Source: Actinomycetota bacterium (GTDB lineage Bacteria; Actinomycetota; Acidimicrobiia; Acidimicrobiales; Microtrichaceae). From it: 64,000 nt of DNA. Of this stretch, positions 51,202 to 60,439 are shown one piece after another. A program made the translations under genes and the position numbers. The notes beneath the pieces are model-generated. The model worked only from the letters and a program-made list of their open reading frames with translations. It was not told the DNA's origin and ran no database searches. The DNA is taken from assembly GCA_016870275.1 (NCBI GenBank), contig VGBZ01000001.1, forward strand, positions 163,719 to 227,718, given 5' to 3'. Position 1 is the first letter of the stretch. Each line of letters starts with the position of its first letter.

Positions 51202-52113
51202 ATGACCGAGCGTCGTAGCGGCGAGGAACCCGGGATCGGACACGGCATCGAAGCGACCCTGCCGCTGTCGAGGAGTTCGTGGGCCTGGCGGGTCAACGCC
51301 GAGCCGACCGTCTTCGCCGGAGGCGGTCGGGCACTGCTGCTCCAGGTGGCCCACCCGGGTGTGGGCGCCGGGGTCGAGCAGTTCTCCTCCTACGCCAGTG
51401 ACCCATGGGGTCGACTGTTCCGCACCGTCGACATCATGATGAAGCTGTCGTTCGGCACACCCGAGGTCTCGGCCCGTCAGCAGCGGATCCTCTACGCCAT
51501 GCACCAGCGGGTGAAGGGCACGACCGACGACGGCACCCAGTACTCGGCGCTCGACAGCGATCTGCAGATGTGGGTGTGGGCCACGCTGGTCGACACGGCG
51601 CTCCTGATCTACGAACGTGTCCGTGGCCGACTGAGCGACGCCGAACGAGCGCAGTTCTACGAGGAGTCCAAGCTGGTGGCCTACGCCTGTGGAGTCCCTC
51701 GTGGCACCTGCCCGGACGACTGGGCGGCGTTCAGCGACTACGTCGAACACGTCGTCGTGAGCGACCTCCGAGTGACACGATCGGCCCGCGCCGTGGCCAC
51801 GACCGCCATGACCCCGCCTCTCCCCGGGCCACTCGCCCCGGCCACCGGCCTGCCCAACCGGCTCGTCACCGTGGGGACCCTCCCGCCGACGTTGCGCGAG
51901 CAGTACGGGTTCACCTGGGATTCGGGCCAGCAACGTCGGCTCGATCTGTGGTTCACCGCCCTCCGCCTGGGTTCACGCATCACACCGACCCCGGTCCGGC
52001 ACCTCCCGACCGAGTGGACGATCTCCCGCACCCGGCCGTTGCGGATCGGCTGGCTGCAACGCCACGGCGCTGCGGTGACCGCCGCCAAGCTCGAGGCGGC
52101 CGACCTCACATGA
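51202..52113 (+). CDS. MpaB-like (DUF2236) oxygenase family protein
   Basis: The 303-residue protein has the DUF2236 pattern: RALLLQVAHPGVGAGVEQFS (His near 50), DPWGRLFRTVDIMMKLSFG, and a distal ALDSDLQMWVWATLVDTALLIYE helix. Members related to latex-clearing protein bind haem b, but their actual reactions are mostly unknown. The stop overlaps the acyl-CoA dehydrogenase ATG (ATGA), implying joint use in lipid or hydrocarbon degradation. Confidence 0.85.
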   Translation: MTERRSGEEPGIGHGIEATLPLSRSSWAWRVNAEPTVFAGGGRALLLQVAHPGVGAGVEQFSSYASDPWGRLFRTVDIMMKLSFGTPEVSARQQRILYAMHQRVKGTTDDGTQYSALDSDLQMWVWATLVDTALLIYERVRGRLSDAERAQFYEESKLVAYACGVPRGTCPDDWAAFSDYVEHVVVSDLRVTRSARAVATTAMTPPLPGPLAPATGLPNRLVTVGTLPPTLREQYGFTWDSGQQRRLDLWFTALRLGSRITPTPVRHLPTEWTISRTRPLRIGWLQRHGAAVTAAKLEAADLT

Positions 52114-53345
52114 GCCAGACCGCCGAGCGATCCGCCATCGAGGACCTCGGCGAGTTCCGGGGTCGTGCCGTCGAGTTCCTCGAGGCCCACGCCTCACAGA
52201 TCGGCGGGAACGACGAGTTCGTCTGGGGAGAGGGCGACGACTTCGTCGGGATCGTCGAGGAGGGCGACCCGGAGACCGAGGCGGCGTCGGTGGCCGCGGC
52301 GCGAGCGTGGGCGGCACTTCGTTTCGATGCCGGGTTCGGCTGGATCGACGGACCGGCCGAGCTCGGCGGCGGCGGGCTCACCGGCGCACACCTCCGTGCC
52401 TACCGGAGCCTCGAATCCCGCTACGACCTGCCCGATCAGTCGGTGTTCACCATCGGGCTGGGCATGGTCGCCCCGACGATCGCGGCCCACGCCCGACCCG
52501 ACGTGGCCGCGCAGTACCTCGCACCACTCCACCGGGGTGACGTGATCGCCTGTCAGCTCTTCTCCGAACCAGGTGCCGGTTCCGATCTGGCGTCACTGTC
52601 GACGAGAGCCGTGGCCGACGGCGACGAGTGGGTCGTCGACGGTCAGAAGGTCTGGACGTCCAACGCCCACCACGCCGGGATCGGAGAGATCATCTGTCGG
52701 ACCGATCCCGATGCACCCAAGCACGCCGGCATGACGGCGTTCATCGTCGACATGCACGCCCCCGGGGTGGAGGTGCGACCGCTCCGACAGATGACGGGCG
52801 GTGCCGGATTCAACGAGGTCTTCTTCACCGGCGTGCGCATCCCCGACTCGCATCGACTCGGCGCGGTCGGAGAGGGTTGGGGGGTGGCGCTCACCACGCT
52901 CATGAACGAGCGTGCCTCGATCGGCAGTGGGATGGGGCTCGCCAAGGGACCCGGGCCGTTCGAACGGCTGGTGGCACTGACCCGGCACGTGGGCGCCGAT
53001 GCCGATCCGGTCACCCGGGACCGGCTGGCCCGGCTCTACACCACCCACGTCGTCAACGGGCTCACCGCAAAGCGGGCGACCGCTGCGCTGCGCTCCGGAG
53101 GCCTCCCCGGCCCGGAGCTCTCGATCCTGAAGCTCGCCGGGACCGAGCACCTGTTGGCCATCGCCGACTACGTCGCCGGCGTGCTCGGGCCGGCACTGTG
53201 CGCCGACACCGGTGAGTGGGGCACGTTTGCCTGGACCAAGCTCGTCTGCGGCGTCCCCGGTGGGCGCCTCGGCGGCGGTTCCGACGAGATCGTCCGCAAC
53301 ATCATCGGCGAGCGCGTCCTCGGCCTCCCACGCGAGCCCCGCTGA
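52110..53345 (+). CDS. acyl-CoA dehydrogenase
   Basis: The 411-residue flavoenzyme has the FAD motif QLFSEPGAGSDLASLST (about 145-161), WVVDGQKVWTSNAHHA, and the C-terminal segment GGGSDEIVRNIIGERVLGLP. It desaturates acyl-CoA thioesters. ATG 52110 is chosen from the 4 bp overlap with the MpaB-like gene. The base is not obvious by eye, so chain specificity is open. Confidence 0.92.
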   Translation: MSQTAERSAIEDLGEFRGRAVEFLEAHASQIGGNDEFVWGEGDDFVGIVEEGDPETEAASVAAARAWAALRFDAGFGWIDGPAELGGGGLTGAHLRAYRSLESRYDLPDQSVFTIGLGMVAPTIAAHARPDVAAQYLAPLHRGDVIACQLFSEPGAGSDLASLSTRAVADGDEWVVDGQKVWTSNAHHAGIGEIICRTDPDAPKHAGMTAFIVDMHAPGVEVRPLRQMTGGAGFNEVFFTGVRIPDSHRLGAVGEGWGVALTTLMNERASIGSGMGLAKGPGPFERLVALTRHVGADADPVTRDRLARLYTTHVVNGLTAKRATAALRSGGLPGPELSILKLAGTEHLLAIADYVAGVLGPALCADTGEWGTFAWTKLVCGVPGGRLGGGSDEIVRNIIGERVLGLPREPR

Positions 53346-53376
53346 ACCGCACGACGGTCCGGGTCGGGTGGTCGCC

Positions 53377-56300
53377 TCAACCCACGGCGACACCCGATCG
53401 ATGGATCGCTGCGGCGTCGGTGCCCAGGTAGGACGCAACGACCGCAGGGTGTGTCAGCACGTCGTCGGGTGGACCGCTCACGAGCACGGAGCCGAGTTCC
53501 ATGGCGACCAGCCGATCACAGAGAGCGGCGAGCATCGGGACGTCGTGTTCGATGACCAACATGGCTGCACCCGTGTGGTCGCGGATCCGGCCGAGCAACG
53601 GCCCGAGTGCCTCGGTCTCGCGCTGGGCGACCCCGGCCGACGGCTCGTCGAGCAGCATGAGGACCGGGTCCTCGGCCAGCAGGCAGCCGAGTTCGACGAT
53701 CCGCCGGGTGCCGGTGGACAGCACCGACGTCGGGGTGTAGCGGTAGCGACTCAGGCCGAGGAGTGCGACGAGTTCGCCGACACGTGACTCGGTGTCGTCC
53801 TCGGAGAGGTACGACGCCGGGAGCCGGGTGGCATCGGCGACCATGGAACGGTTGGCGACTGTGCGTTCACAAGCAACGGCGAGCGTCTCGTCGACGGTGA
53901 GCGACGGGAAGAGGCGAGCCTCCTGGAACGTCCGACCCATCCGGCTGCGAGCTCGTTCGTGCGGTGCCCACTCCGAGACGTCGACGCCCCGGAACACCAC
54001 CCGCCCCCCGTCGAGGTCGTGGAATCCCGAGATGCAGTCCATCAGGGTGGTCTTCCCGGCGCCGTTCTGCCCGACCAGGCCCACGATCTCGCCGGCGGCC
54101 ACCTCGAGGTCGACGTGGCCGAGCGCCTCGACGCCACCGAACCGCTTGGTCACATCCTCGCAGCGCAGGACGGCGCCGGCGTCGACGGTGGAGGGTTTCG
54201 GCGCACCGAGCGCCGTGAGGTCGATCCCGGCCACGGCCGGGGCACCAGCTTCGGTCTCCTCGACGCCCACTGGGCCGGCGCCACCCTGGAGGAACACCGA
54301 CCGCAGCAGGTCCGGACGTTCGAGCAGGTCACGGGTCGGACCCTCGAAACGCACTGAACCCTTCTCCATGAACACCGCTCGCTCGGCGAGTGTCAGCGCA
54401 ACGTTGACCGACTGCTCCACGACGACGACCGTGACGCCCGACCGGTTGAGCTGGCGAACCACGTCACACAACGCCGAGACCACCAGCGGCGACAGGCCGA
54501 GTGAGAGCTCGTCGATCAGCAGGACCTCCGGCCGGAGCATGAGGGTGCAGGCCAGGGCGAGTTGTTGCTGCTCCCCGCCCGAGAGGTCACCGGCGAGTTG
54601 GGAACGGCGCTCGGCGAGCACGGGGAACAGGTCGTGGACGTCAGCGATCGAGTCGTCGAACCGTTGCCGATCACGTCGGAACGTCCACGCCGCCAACCGC
54701 AGGTGTTCCTCCACGGTGAGCGTCGGGAACACCGCCTTGCCGCCGGGCATCAACGCCACGCCGTCGCGCACGATGCGTTCGGGTCGGCGGTTGGCCACGC
54801 CCACGCCGTCGACGGTGATCGACCCCCGGCAGCGCGACAGTCCCGACACCGCCCGCAGCAACGTCGACTTGCCCGCACCGTTCGTGCCGAGCAGCGCCAC
54901 GATCTCGCCCCGTCGAACCTGGAGGTCGACGTCGAAGAGCACCTGGAGCGAGCCGTAGGAGACGTCGACCCCGGCGGCGTCGAACACGACGTCGGCCGCC
55001 GCGGCGCGGGCGGGCAGGTACGGGGGTGGGCCTTCCGGGGCCGGTTCGCTCGGCTGCGTCGCCGGCGGCGGTTCAGACAGTGGCTGGCCGTCGAGGTCCA
55101 CACCGGAGCGGGCTGCGAGCGGTCGCAGCACCCGGTCCCGGAGTCGTGCTGCGAGCCCAGCCAACCCGCTCGGCACCACCCACAGCACCACGAGCACGCC
55201 CACTCCGGCGGCGACGAGGCGAAGGGTGGCGTCGAGGTCCTGGGCGCCCCGCAGGCCGGCGGCCCCGAGCATCGCACCGGGCAACGAGCCGAGGCCCCCG
55301 ATGGTCGCCCCGGAGAACACCTCGACGGACTGGACCACCTGGTAGCTGCCGGCTCGGGCGCCCCGCAGGAGCAACACGTGGACGCCACCGGCCAACCCGG
55401 CGATCGCACCGGCACAGATGAACCCCTGCAGCGTCGTCCATCTGGTCGGGACCGCAGCGGCCTCTGCGGCCTTGCGGTTGTCACGGGCGGCGATGAGCAG
55501 CCGGCCTGAACGCGATCGCCGGACCGCTGCGGCCACGACGACGCACAGTGCGAGGACAGCGAGTGTGAACCAGAGCATCGAGCGCTCGTCCTCGAGGTCG
55601 ACCCGACCCCAGAGCAACGGTCGCACGACCGTCTGTGGGATCAGGTCGGGGAACACGTTCGGGTTGAGGACGTAACCGTCGAGCACGACGGCGAAGGCGA
55701 GCGTCACCACGGCGAGGAACGGGCCGGTGATCCGCAGGGCCGGGATGCCGAGGAACAACGCCACGAGCGCACCAGTGGCTGTGGCGGCGGCGAGCGTGAT
55801 GAACAGGTCCACATCCCAGCGCGCCAGCAGGTTCCCGGCCACGATCGCCGATGCACCGACGATGGCGAACTGCCCGAGGCTGATCTGTCCGGCCCATCCG
55901 GTCAGCACCACCAGGCTGACAGCCACCATCGCCCACACGGCGATGACCGAGACCGAGAACGCAGTCGATGGTGAGAGCTGTGTCGGCACCCACACCGCAG
56001 CGGCGAGCACGACCGCCAGCGTCGTCCACCGGGCGATGCGTTGGGATCGGAGTCGGGCGACCACCGGATGCACCCTGCGGATCAGTTCGGCGTTGCGCCA
56101 CCCGCCGTCGGAGTCGAATGCCCGGGACCGTCGGCCCTCACCGACGAGGAGCAGTGCCACGACGATCACGATCAGCAGGACCACGTCGAGCAGCGCCGGG
56201 GTGTCGGTGTTCCAGCGGACCAACTCGGCCACGACGCCGAGCACCACCGCAGCGACGAACGCCACGGGAAGCGACTCCATGCGGGCGACGATCGCTGCGG

Positions 56301-57084
56301 CGAGCGCCGGCAGGAGGATCGCCGGTCCCGCGGCTGCGGCCGGTGAGGCCCCGAGGAACGGTGCCTGCAGGACGAATGTCAGGGCGGCGAGGCCACCGGC
56401 GAGTGCCCACACCACGGTGGTGATGTTTCGCACGGGGATCCCGAGGAGCCGGGCCCGATCGGTGTTCTCCGCCGCCGCCCGGACTGCGGTGCCCACCAAG
56501 GACCGCTGCAGGAACCACGCAAGTCCCCCGACGACCACCGGGACGACGGCGACGGCGAGCAGATGGTTTCCGGTGATGAGCGCCGGTCCCACCTCGAACG
56601 ACACCGACGACAGCGGCGTCTCGAACGCCCCGAGGACCAGCCCATCGGCAGAGAACACCCGTTCCGGGATGAGCAGTTCGATGCCGCCGAGCAGTTGCGC
56701 CAAGCCGATCGTGGCGACGGTCAGGACGAGGCGGGGGGCATCGGCGAACCGCCGGATCACCAGGACCTCGACGACGGCACCAACCGCCAGGCCGAGCAGC
56801 GGCCCGACGACCAGCGTCACCCAGTACGGCCACCCCCAACTCACGAACAGGTGGACGGCAGTGAGCCCGGCGACACCGGCCATGGCGCCGTTGGCGAAGT
56901 TCACCACCCGGTTGGCCCGCCAGATGAGGATGAGCCCCACCGCAGTAAGACCGGTGGCGGAACCGAGGATCGCCCCGGCGAGCACGTTCCCGGGAGGCGC
57001 CCCGTTGGGCAGGACCACCGATGCGAGCGCCCACGCTGCGAGCAGCGCCGCAGCTGCGAGCAACGCGCGGGCGGGTCGGTTCAC
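53377..57084 (-). CDS. four-domain fused ABC transporter: LivH-LivM-LivF-LivG in one chain
   Basis: One 1235-residue chain joins a LivH-type permease (about 1-310, RVVNFANGAMAGVAGL), a LivM-type permease (about 330-640, GWAGQISLGQFAIVGASA), a Pro-rich linker (about 650-690), a LivF-type ATPase (Walker A GTNGAGKST from 733; signature LSGGEQQQ) and a LivG-type ATPase (Walker A GQNGAGKTT from 1005; signature-like LSTGTRRIVELG). Such transporters import branched-chain amino acids, urea or similar. No internal stop or restart is needed. GTG 57084 overlaps the binding-protein stop (GTGA). Confidence 0.9.
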   Translation of the reverse strand: MNRPARALLAAAALLAAWALASVVLPNGAPPGNVLAGAILGSATGLTAVGLILIWRANRVVNFANGAMAGVAGLTAVHLFVSWGWPYWVTLVVGPLLGLAVGAVVEVLVIRRFADAPRLVLTVATIGLAQLLGGIELLIPERVFSADGLVLGAFETPLSSVSFEVGPALITGNHLLAVAVVPVVVGGLAWFLQRSLVGTAVRAAAENTDRARLLGIPVRNITTVVWALAGGLAALTFVLQAPFLGASPAAAAGPAILLPALAAAIVARMESLPVAFVAAVVLGVVAELVRWNTDTPALLDVVLLIVIVVALLLVGEGRRSRAFDSDGGWRNAELIRRVHPVVARLRSQRIARWTTLAVVLAAAVWVPTQLSPSTAFSVSVIAVWAMVAVSLVVLTGWAGQISLGQFAIVGASAIVAGNLLARWDVDLFITLAAATATGALVALFLGIPALRITGPFLAVVTLAFAVVLDGYVLNPNVFPDLIPQTVVRPLLWGRVDLEDERSMLWFTLAVLALCVVVAAAVRRSRSGRLLIAARDNRKAAEAAAVPTRWTTLQGFICAGAIAGLAGGVHVLLLRGARAGSYQVVQSVEVFSGATIGGLGSLPGAMLGAAGLRGAQDLDATLRLVAAGVGVLVVLWVVPSGLAGLAARLRDRVLRPLAARSGVDLDGQPLSEPPPATQPSEPAPEGPPPYLPARAAAADVVFDAAGVDVSYGSLQVLFDVDLQVRRGEIVALLGTNGAGKSTLLRAVSGLSRCRGSITVDGVGVANRRPERIVRDGVALMPGGKAVFPTLTVEEHLRLAAWTFRRDRQRFDDSIADVHDLFPVLAERRSQLAGDLSGGEQQQLALACTLMLRPEVLLIDELSLGLSPLVVSALCDVVRQLNRSGVTVVVVEQSVNVALTLAERAVFMEKGSVRFEGPTRDLLERPDLLRSVFLQGGAGPVGVEETEAGAPAVAGIDLTALGAPKPSTVDAGAVLRCEDVTKRFGGVEALGHVDLEVAAGEIVGLVGQNGAGKTTLMDCISGFHDLDGGRVVFRGVDVSEWAPHERARSRMGRTFQEARLFPSLTVDETLAVACERTVANRSMVADATRLPASYLSEDDTESRVGELVALLGLSRYRYTPTSVLSTGTRRIVELGCLLAEDPVLMLLDEPSAGVAQRETEALGPLLGRIRDHTGAAMLVIEHDVPMLAALCDRLVAMELGSVLVSGPPDDVLTHPAVVASYLGTDAAAIHRSGVAVG

Positions 57085-58868
57085 CCCTTGGCCGATCTCG
57101 GCGGCGAACCGGGCCACTTGCCGATCGGGAAGCGGGCGCCACCGTTGGGGTCCTGGTAGGTGCCGGGGCTGCGCGTCTGCGGCGAGTTGACCGATGGGTT
57201 CCAGAAGACCTCGCGAGCGTCCTCGGCCGTGGTGTAGTCCCCCGGCCCGAAGCCCCACGTTCCGAACGGGCCGCTGCGACGCGGGTAGTTGAACATCCCC
57301 TGTTCGAAGCTCTGCGGCGTGAGGTTGGGCCCGGCACCTTGGATCCCGAGCGCAATCAGGTAGATCTGGTTGTAGATGAGTTCGACGCCGATCGACGGCT
57401 CGTCGGACCGAGTGGACTTGTAGGCGCGGTAACCGAGGCCCTGTCCTGCGGGTTGGGGAGCGCCGGCGAAGGAGATCCCGAAGGATCGGCCCCACTGGTC
57501 CTGCTGCAGGATCTGACCGATCAGGTCGTTGTCCACGAGGGCCACGCCGGTCACGAGCCACTCGGGTTCGTAACCCTGCTCGCGAGCCTTGGCCGTCATG
57601 AACGTCATGATCAGCGGGTCGCAGGTGCAGATCACGCTCGTCACCTGCTTGTCCTTGAGTTGCCGGATGAGCGTGTCGGCCTGCGACGACATCTTCGGGA
57701 TGTCGATGACGTACTTGCTGTTGAGGACGATGTCGTTGGCCTTGCCGGCGCGTTCGGCGATGCCCACACCGCTGCGCACGCACTCCTGGTACCAGGAGTT
57801 CTCCGGGGCGATGATCGCGGCGCGGCGGGGCTGGTTGCGCAGGTTGCCACCGGCGAGCGCCGCCGGCTTCCCGGCCATCTTGATCACGAAGTAGCTCGCA
57901 ACGCTCTCTGCGATCGTCGAGCAGTCAGGGAACTGGCTCCAGGCGAACGGACGGCGCTGCGACATCCACTCGCGCGACGTGTACGGCGCCCCGACGTTGA
58001 TCACGCCCTTGGAGGAGAGGGCGTCGGCGTACACCGGTGAGACTGCCGAGACGTCGGCGAACGCCTTGATCTCCTGAGAGACCTTGAGGGCGTCGGCCTG
58101 CGCCCCCTCCTGTCCTCCGCCGGTGATCTCCTTGAGCACGTCGCCCTTGCCGTTGTAGACGACGAGCTTCATCTTGCGGCCGTAGAACTGGAACCGCTTG
58201 TTGAAGTACTCGACGAGTCCCTCGACCGTCCTGCGGATCAACTCGGGGCTCTCGTTGGGGATCTTGGCGTTGGCCACCCTGGACACTGCGTCGAGCAGAC
58301 CGTTGGAGAAGCCTTCGATGCGCACCGCCACCGTGATCGAGTCGCCCGTGACCCCGCGACTCGTCTCCCCACCGTTCCCACCGCTGAAGCGGACGCACAC
58401 CGGCGAGTAGGGGTCGCCGGGCACCTGCTGGGGTCCGCAGCCGGCGATCGCCGCCGGGCCGGCACCGGGACCGCCACCGGGGCCGCCACCGGGGCCGCCA
58501 CCGGGACCGCCACCGGAACCGGCGCCGCCACCAGCATCGGGGCCCGCACCGCCCGAGCCCTGCTCGACCGCTCCCGGGTCGGTGCCGGGTGCGCCCGGAT
58601 CGGTGACGGCGACCCCCGGGTCGACAGCGGCGAGATCCTCGGTGACACCGGCGACCTCGACGCCGGCTGCGGAACCGGGATCGACCCGGACCTCCCGCTG
58701 CTGGCTCGGCACGAGCACGGCGATCGCCAGGAACACGGCGGTGAATCCGATCAGTGGCCCGTAGCCCCGGAAGAGCCGGTCCCGCGCCCCGCCCGGGGAC
58801 GCACCTGTCGGACCGGGATCGTTCGACGCCGCGGGGGAATTCACCGGCGCCGTGGACGGATCGCTCAT
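57081..58868 (-). CDS. membrane-tethered Liv-type substrate-binding protein
   Basis: The 595-residue product has a 35-residue cytoplasmic N-terminus, a single membrane helix (YGPLIGFTAVFLAIAVLVP), a long Ala/Val/Asp then Gly/Pro-rich linker (about 65-145) and a periplasmic-binding fold type I domain (VTGDSITVAVRIEG onward). It lacks a lipobox, so it should be held by the helix rather than by lipid. ATG 58868 overlaps the next-upstream gene's stop. The ligand is unknown. Confidence 0.85.
   Translation of the reverse strand: MSDPSTAPVNSPAASNDPGPTGASPGGARDRLFRGYGPLIGFTAVFLAIAVLVPSQQREVRVDPGSAAGVEVAGVTEDLAAVDPGVAVTDPGAPGTDPGAVEQGSGGAGPDAGGGAGSGGGPGGGPGGGPGGGPGAGPAAIAGCGPQQVPGDPYSPVCVRFSGGNGGETSRGVTGDSITVAVRIEGFSNGLLDAVSRVANAKIPNESPELIRRTVEGLVEYFNKRFQFYGRKMKLVVYNGKGDVLKEITGGGQEGAQADALKVSQEIKAFADVSAVSPVYADALSSKGVINVGAPYTSREWMSQRRPFAWSQFPDCSTIAESVASYFVIKMAGKPAALAGGNLRNQPRRAAIIAPENSWYQECVRSGVGIAERAGKANDIVLNSKYVIDIPKMSSQADTLIRQLKDKQVTSVICTCDPLIMTFMTAKAREQGYEPEWLVTGVALVDNDLIGQILQQDQWGRSFGISFAGAPQPAGQGLGYRAYKSTRSDEPSIGVELIYNQIYLIALGIQGAGPNLTPQSFEQGMFNYPRRSGPFGTWGFGPGDYTTAEDAREVFWNPSVNSPQTRSPGTYQDPNGGARFPIGKWPGSPPRSAKG
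58463..58526. repeat. 12 bp tandem repeats encoding a Gly-Pro linker
   Basis: About five imperfect 12 bp units (ccaccgggrccg type) encode GGGP repeats in the linker between the membrane helix and the ligand-binding domain of the binding protein. Confidence 0.8.
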
Positions 58869-60373
58869 CGAATCGTCCTCCTCGCTCTCCGGCCTAGCAG
58901 CCGGTCACCGATCGACAGTCCGACTGCCCCGAGCAGCGCCAGCGTCCCGACAGCCACCCCTGCTCGGCCGGCCGTTCCCTCCTCGAATCGGCTGCCGATG
59001 ACCGAGGGCAACGACCCCGCTTCCTCTGAACGCTCCTGCTGGACAGCCGCAGCCACCTCACTGGCGCCGGCGGCCGGATCACCGAGACCGAGGTCACCCA
59101 CGGACAGGTCGACAGCCGGAGGTGTCTCGAACGAACCCGTATCCGATGAACCGGCGCCCGGGTCGATGGGCCCGAAGTCGGTGGCGATGGTCGTCTCGGG
59201 CGCCACCTCCACGGAGGCGTCGTTGAGTTCGAGCGGCGGGGGCGGGGACGAGAAGTCGGTGTCGTCGGTGACCGCTTCGACACCGCCCGCCAGGATCTCG
59301 ATGCTGCCCGATCCACCGAGGACCCCGAGCAGGATGTCGACCACGGTCAACACCACGTCGTTCTTGCAGTCCTGGGCCACGAGTTCCTGGCGGAGCGCCT
59401 GGACGAGCGGGTCGATGCGGCCGAGGAACGGGACGAGCACGTCGGTCCCGAGCGGCGGTTCCTTCACCCGGAAGCCCATCGGGGTGACGCGGATCCCGCC
59501 CTCGATCATCTCGGTCGTCGGGAGCGTCAACGTGACGCCGAGCGGGGCCAGCGCCCGTTCGAGTTCGACCTTGAACCCCCTGAGGTCTGCGAGCGCCTCT
59601 CCGGCTGCTCGTTCGATCCCGAGGATGCTCGCCGATTGGAAGGTGAACGTCGACGTGGTCGACTGCTCCGCACCCGAGCGCGCCACCGCCTCCCATCTCG
59701 GTTTGCGGAACGTGAACAGGCCGCCGAGCACCCGGAGCTCATCTGCGGTGACCACCGCCCGAGCTTCCCGGACTCCGTTGCGCAGGGCGGCGGTCGTCTC
59801 GGTCCGACCCCCGATGAGCGCCACGAGGAAGACGTCGACCGGGACCGACTCGGTGCGTGCCGAACTCGACGGCAGCGGCGTGGCCGTGGCGTCCTGGAAT
59901 CCGACGGGGCCACCGTTCGACGCTCCGGAGATTCCCGGCAGGTTCACCTGCGTGCGTCGGCTCTGGTCGGAGCCGACGAGGTTCGAGTCGGCCGAGGTGA
60001 TCGGCGGCAGCGCCGACGGTGCGAGCAGCGGTGCGGATCCATCGCACTGCGGACCTCCGAACAACGTCGGGAGGGCGCCGAGGTCGAGCGCCCGGGCCTC
60101 TGCGCTGCCGGTCCGGTCCTGGTAACGGGCGAGCGAGCGACCGTAGGACAGGCCGATGGTCGCACTCGCAGCCTTGATGCTGAGGGTGAACGTGTCGGCG
60201 TTCGCCTGGGCGCTGCCTCGGACCACGCCATCGGACTGCGCCGGCGTGGCGGAGAATCCGAACGCCACCGCAGCAACCAACGCGAGCAGCGCGACCGCCT
60301 GCCATTTCCCCACCCGACCGGACGACGCCCACCGTCCGGACCGGCCGTCCCCCCGGTCGGTACTGCTGAACAC
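58865..60373 (-). CDS. unknown exported protein with C-terminal membrane anchor
   Basis: I do not recognise this 502-residue protein. It has an N-terminal hydrophobic signal (WQAVALLALVAAVAFGFSATPAQS, cleavage likely after AQS), a beta-rich ectodomain with few cysteines (GPQCDGS, QDCKND), a long acidic Pro/Ser/Asp-rich segment (about 375-455) and a final hydrophobic helix with a basic tail RRARR. No LPxTG/LAxTG motif precedes the helix. Its stop overlaps the binding-protein start (ATGA), so it likely serves the fused transporter. Confidence 0.78.
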   Translation of the reverse strand: MFSSTDRGDGRSGRWASSGRVGKWQAVALLALVAAVAFGFSATPAQSDGVVRGSAQANADTFTLSIKAASATIGLSYGRSLARYQDRTGSAEARALDLGALPTLFGGPQCDGSAPLLAPSALPPITSADSNLVGSDQSRRTQVNLPGISGASNGGPVGFQDATATPLPSSSARTESVPVDVFLVALIGGRTETTAALRNGVREARAVVTADELRVLGGLFTFRKPRWEAVARSGAEQSTTSTFTFQSASILGIERAAGEALADLRGFKVELERALAPLGVTLTLPTTEMIEGGIRVTPMGFRVKEPPLGTDVLVPFLGRIDPLVQALRQELVAQDCKNDVVLTVVDILLGVLGGSGSIEILAGGVEAVTDDTDFSSPPPPLELNDASVEVAPETTIATDFGPIDPGAGSSDTGSFETPPAVDLSVGDLGLGDPAAGASEVAAAVQQERSEEAGSLPSVIGSRFEEGTAGRAGVAVGTLALLGAVGLSIGDRLLGRRARRTIR

Positions 60374-60382
60374 TGTTGTCTG

Positions 60383-60388
60383 ACCGTA
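60383..60388 (-). promoter_or_regulatory. TACGGT box before the unknown exported protein
   Basis: TACGGT on the minus strand ends 9 nt before GTG 60373 in the 66-nt gap after the Cys-rich gene, so the transporter operon may start here. Confidence 0.4.
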
Positions 60389-60439
60389 GCAGTTGTGACG
60401 ACGCAGCGCCCGGCGCGCCAGCCTCGCCACCCGGGGTGG

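Noticed and set aside
48416..51205. A 929-codon open frame on the plus strand
   Set aside because: It runs antisense to the dioxygenase and hydrolase genes and has no recognisable motif. Long antisense frames are expected at this GC content.
53377..57783. Extended 1468-residue frame of the fused transporter
   Set aside because: The extra 5' part overlaps the binding-protein gene in another frame. GTG 57084 with a GTGA overlap matches the rest of the operon.
58865..59010. Sortase sorting signal at the end of the unknown exported protein
   Set aside because: The helix and basic tail look right, but no LPxTG or LAxTG motif precedes them; the nearest stretch is LPSVI. Called a plain membrane anchor.
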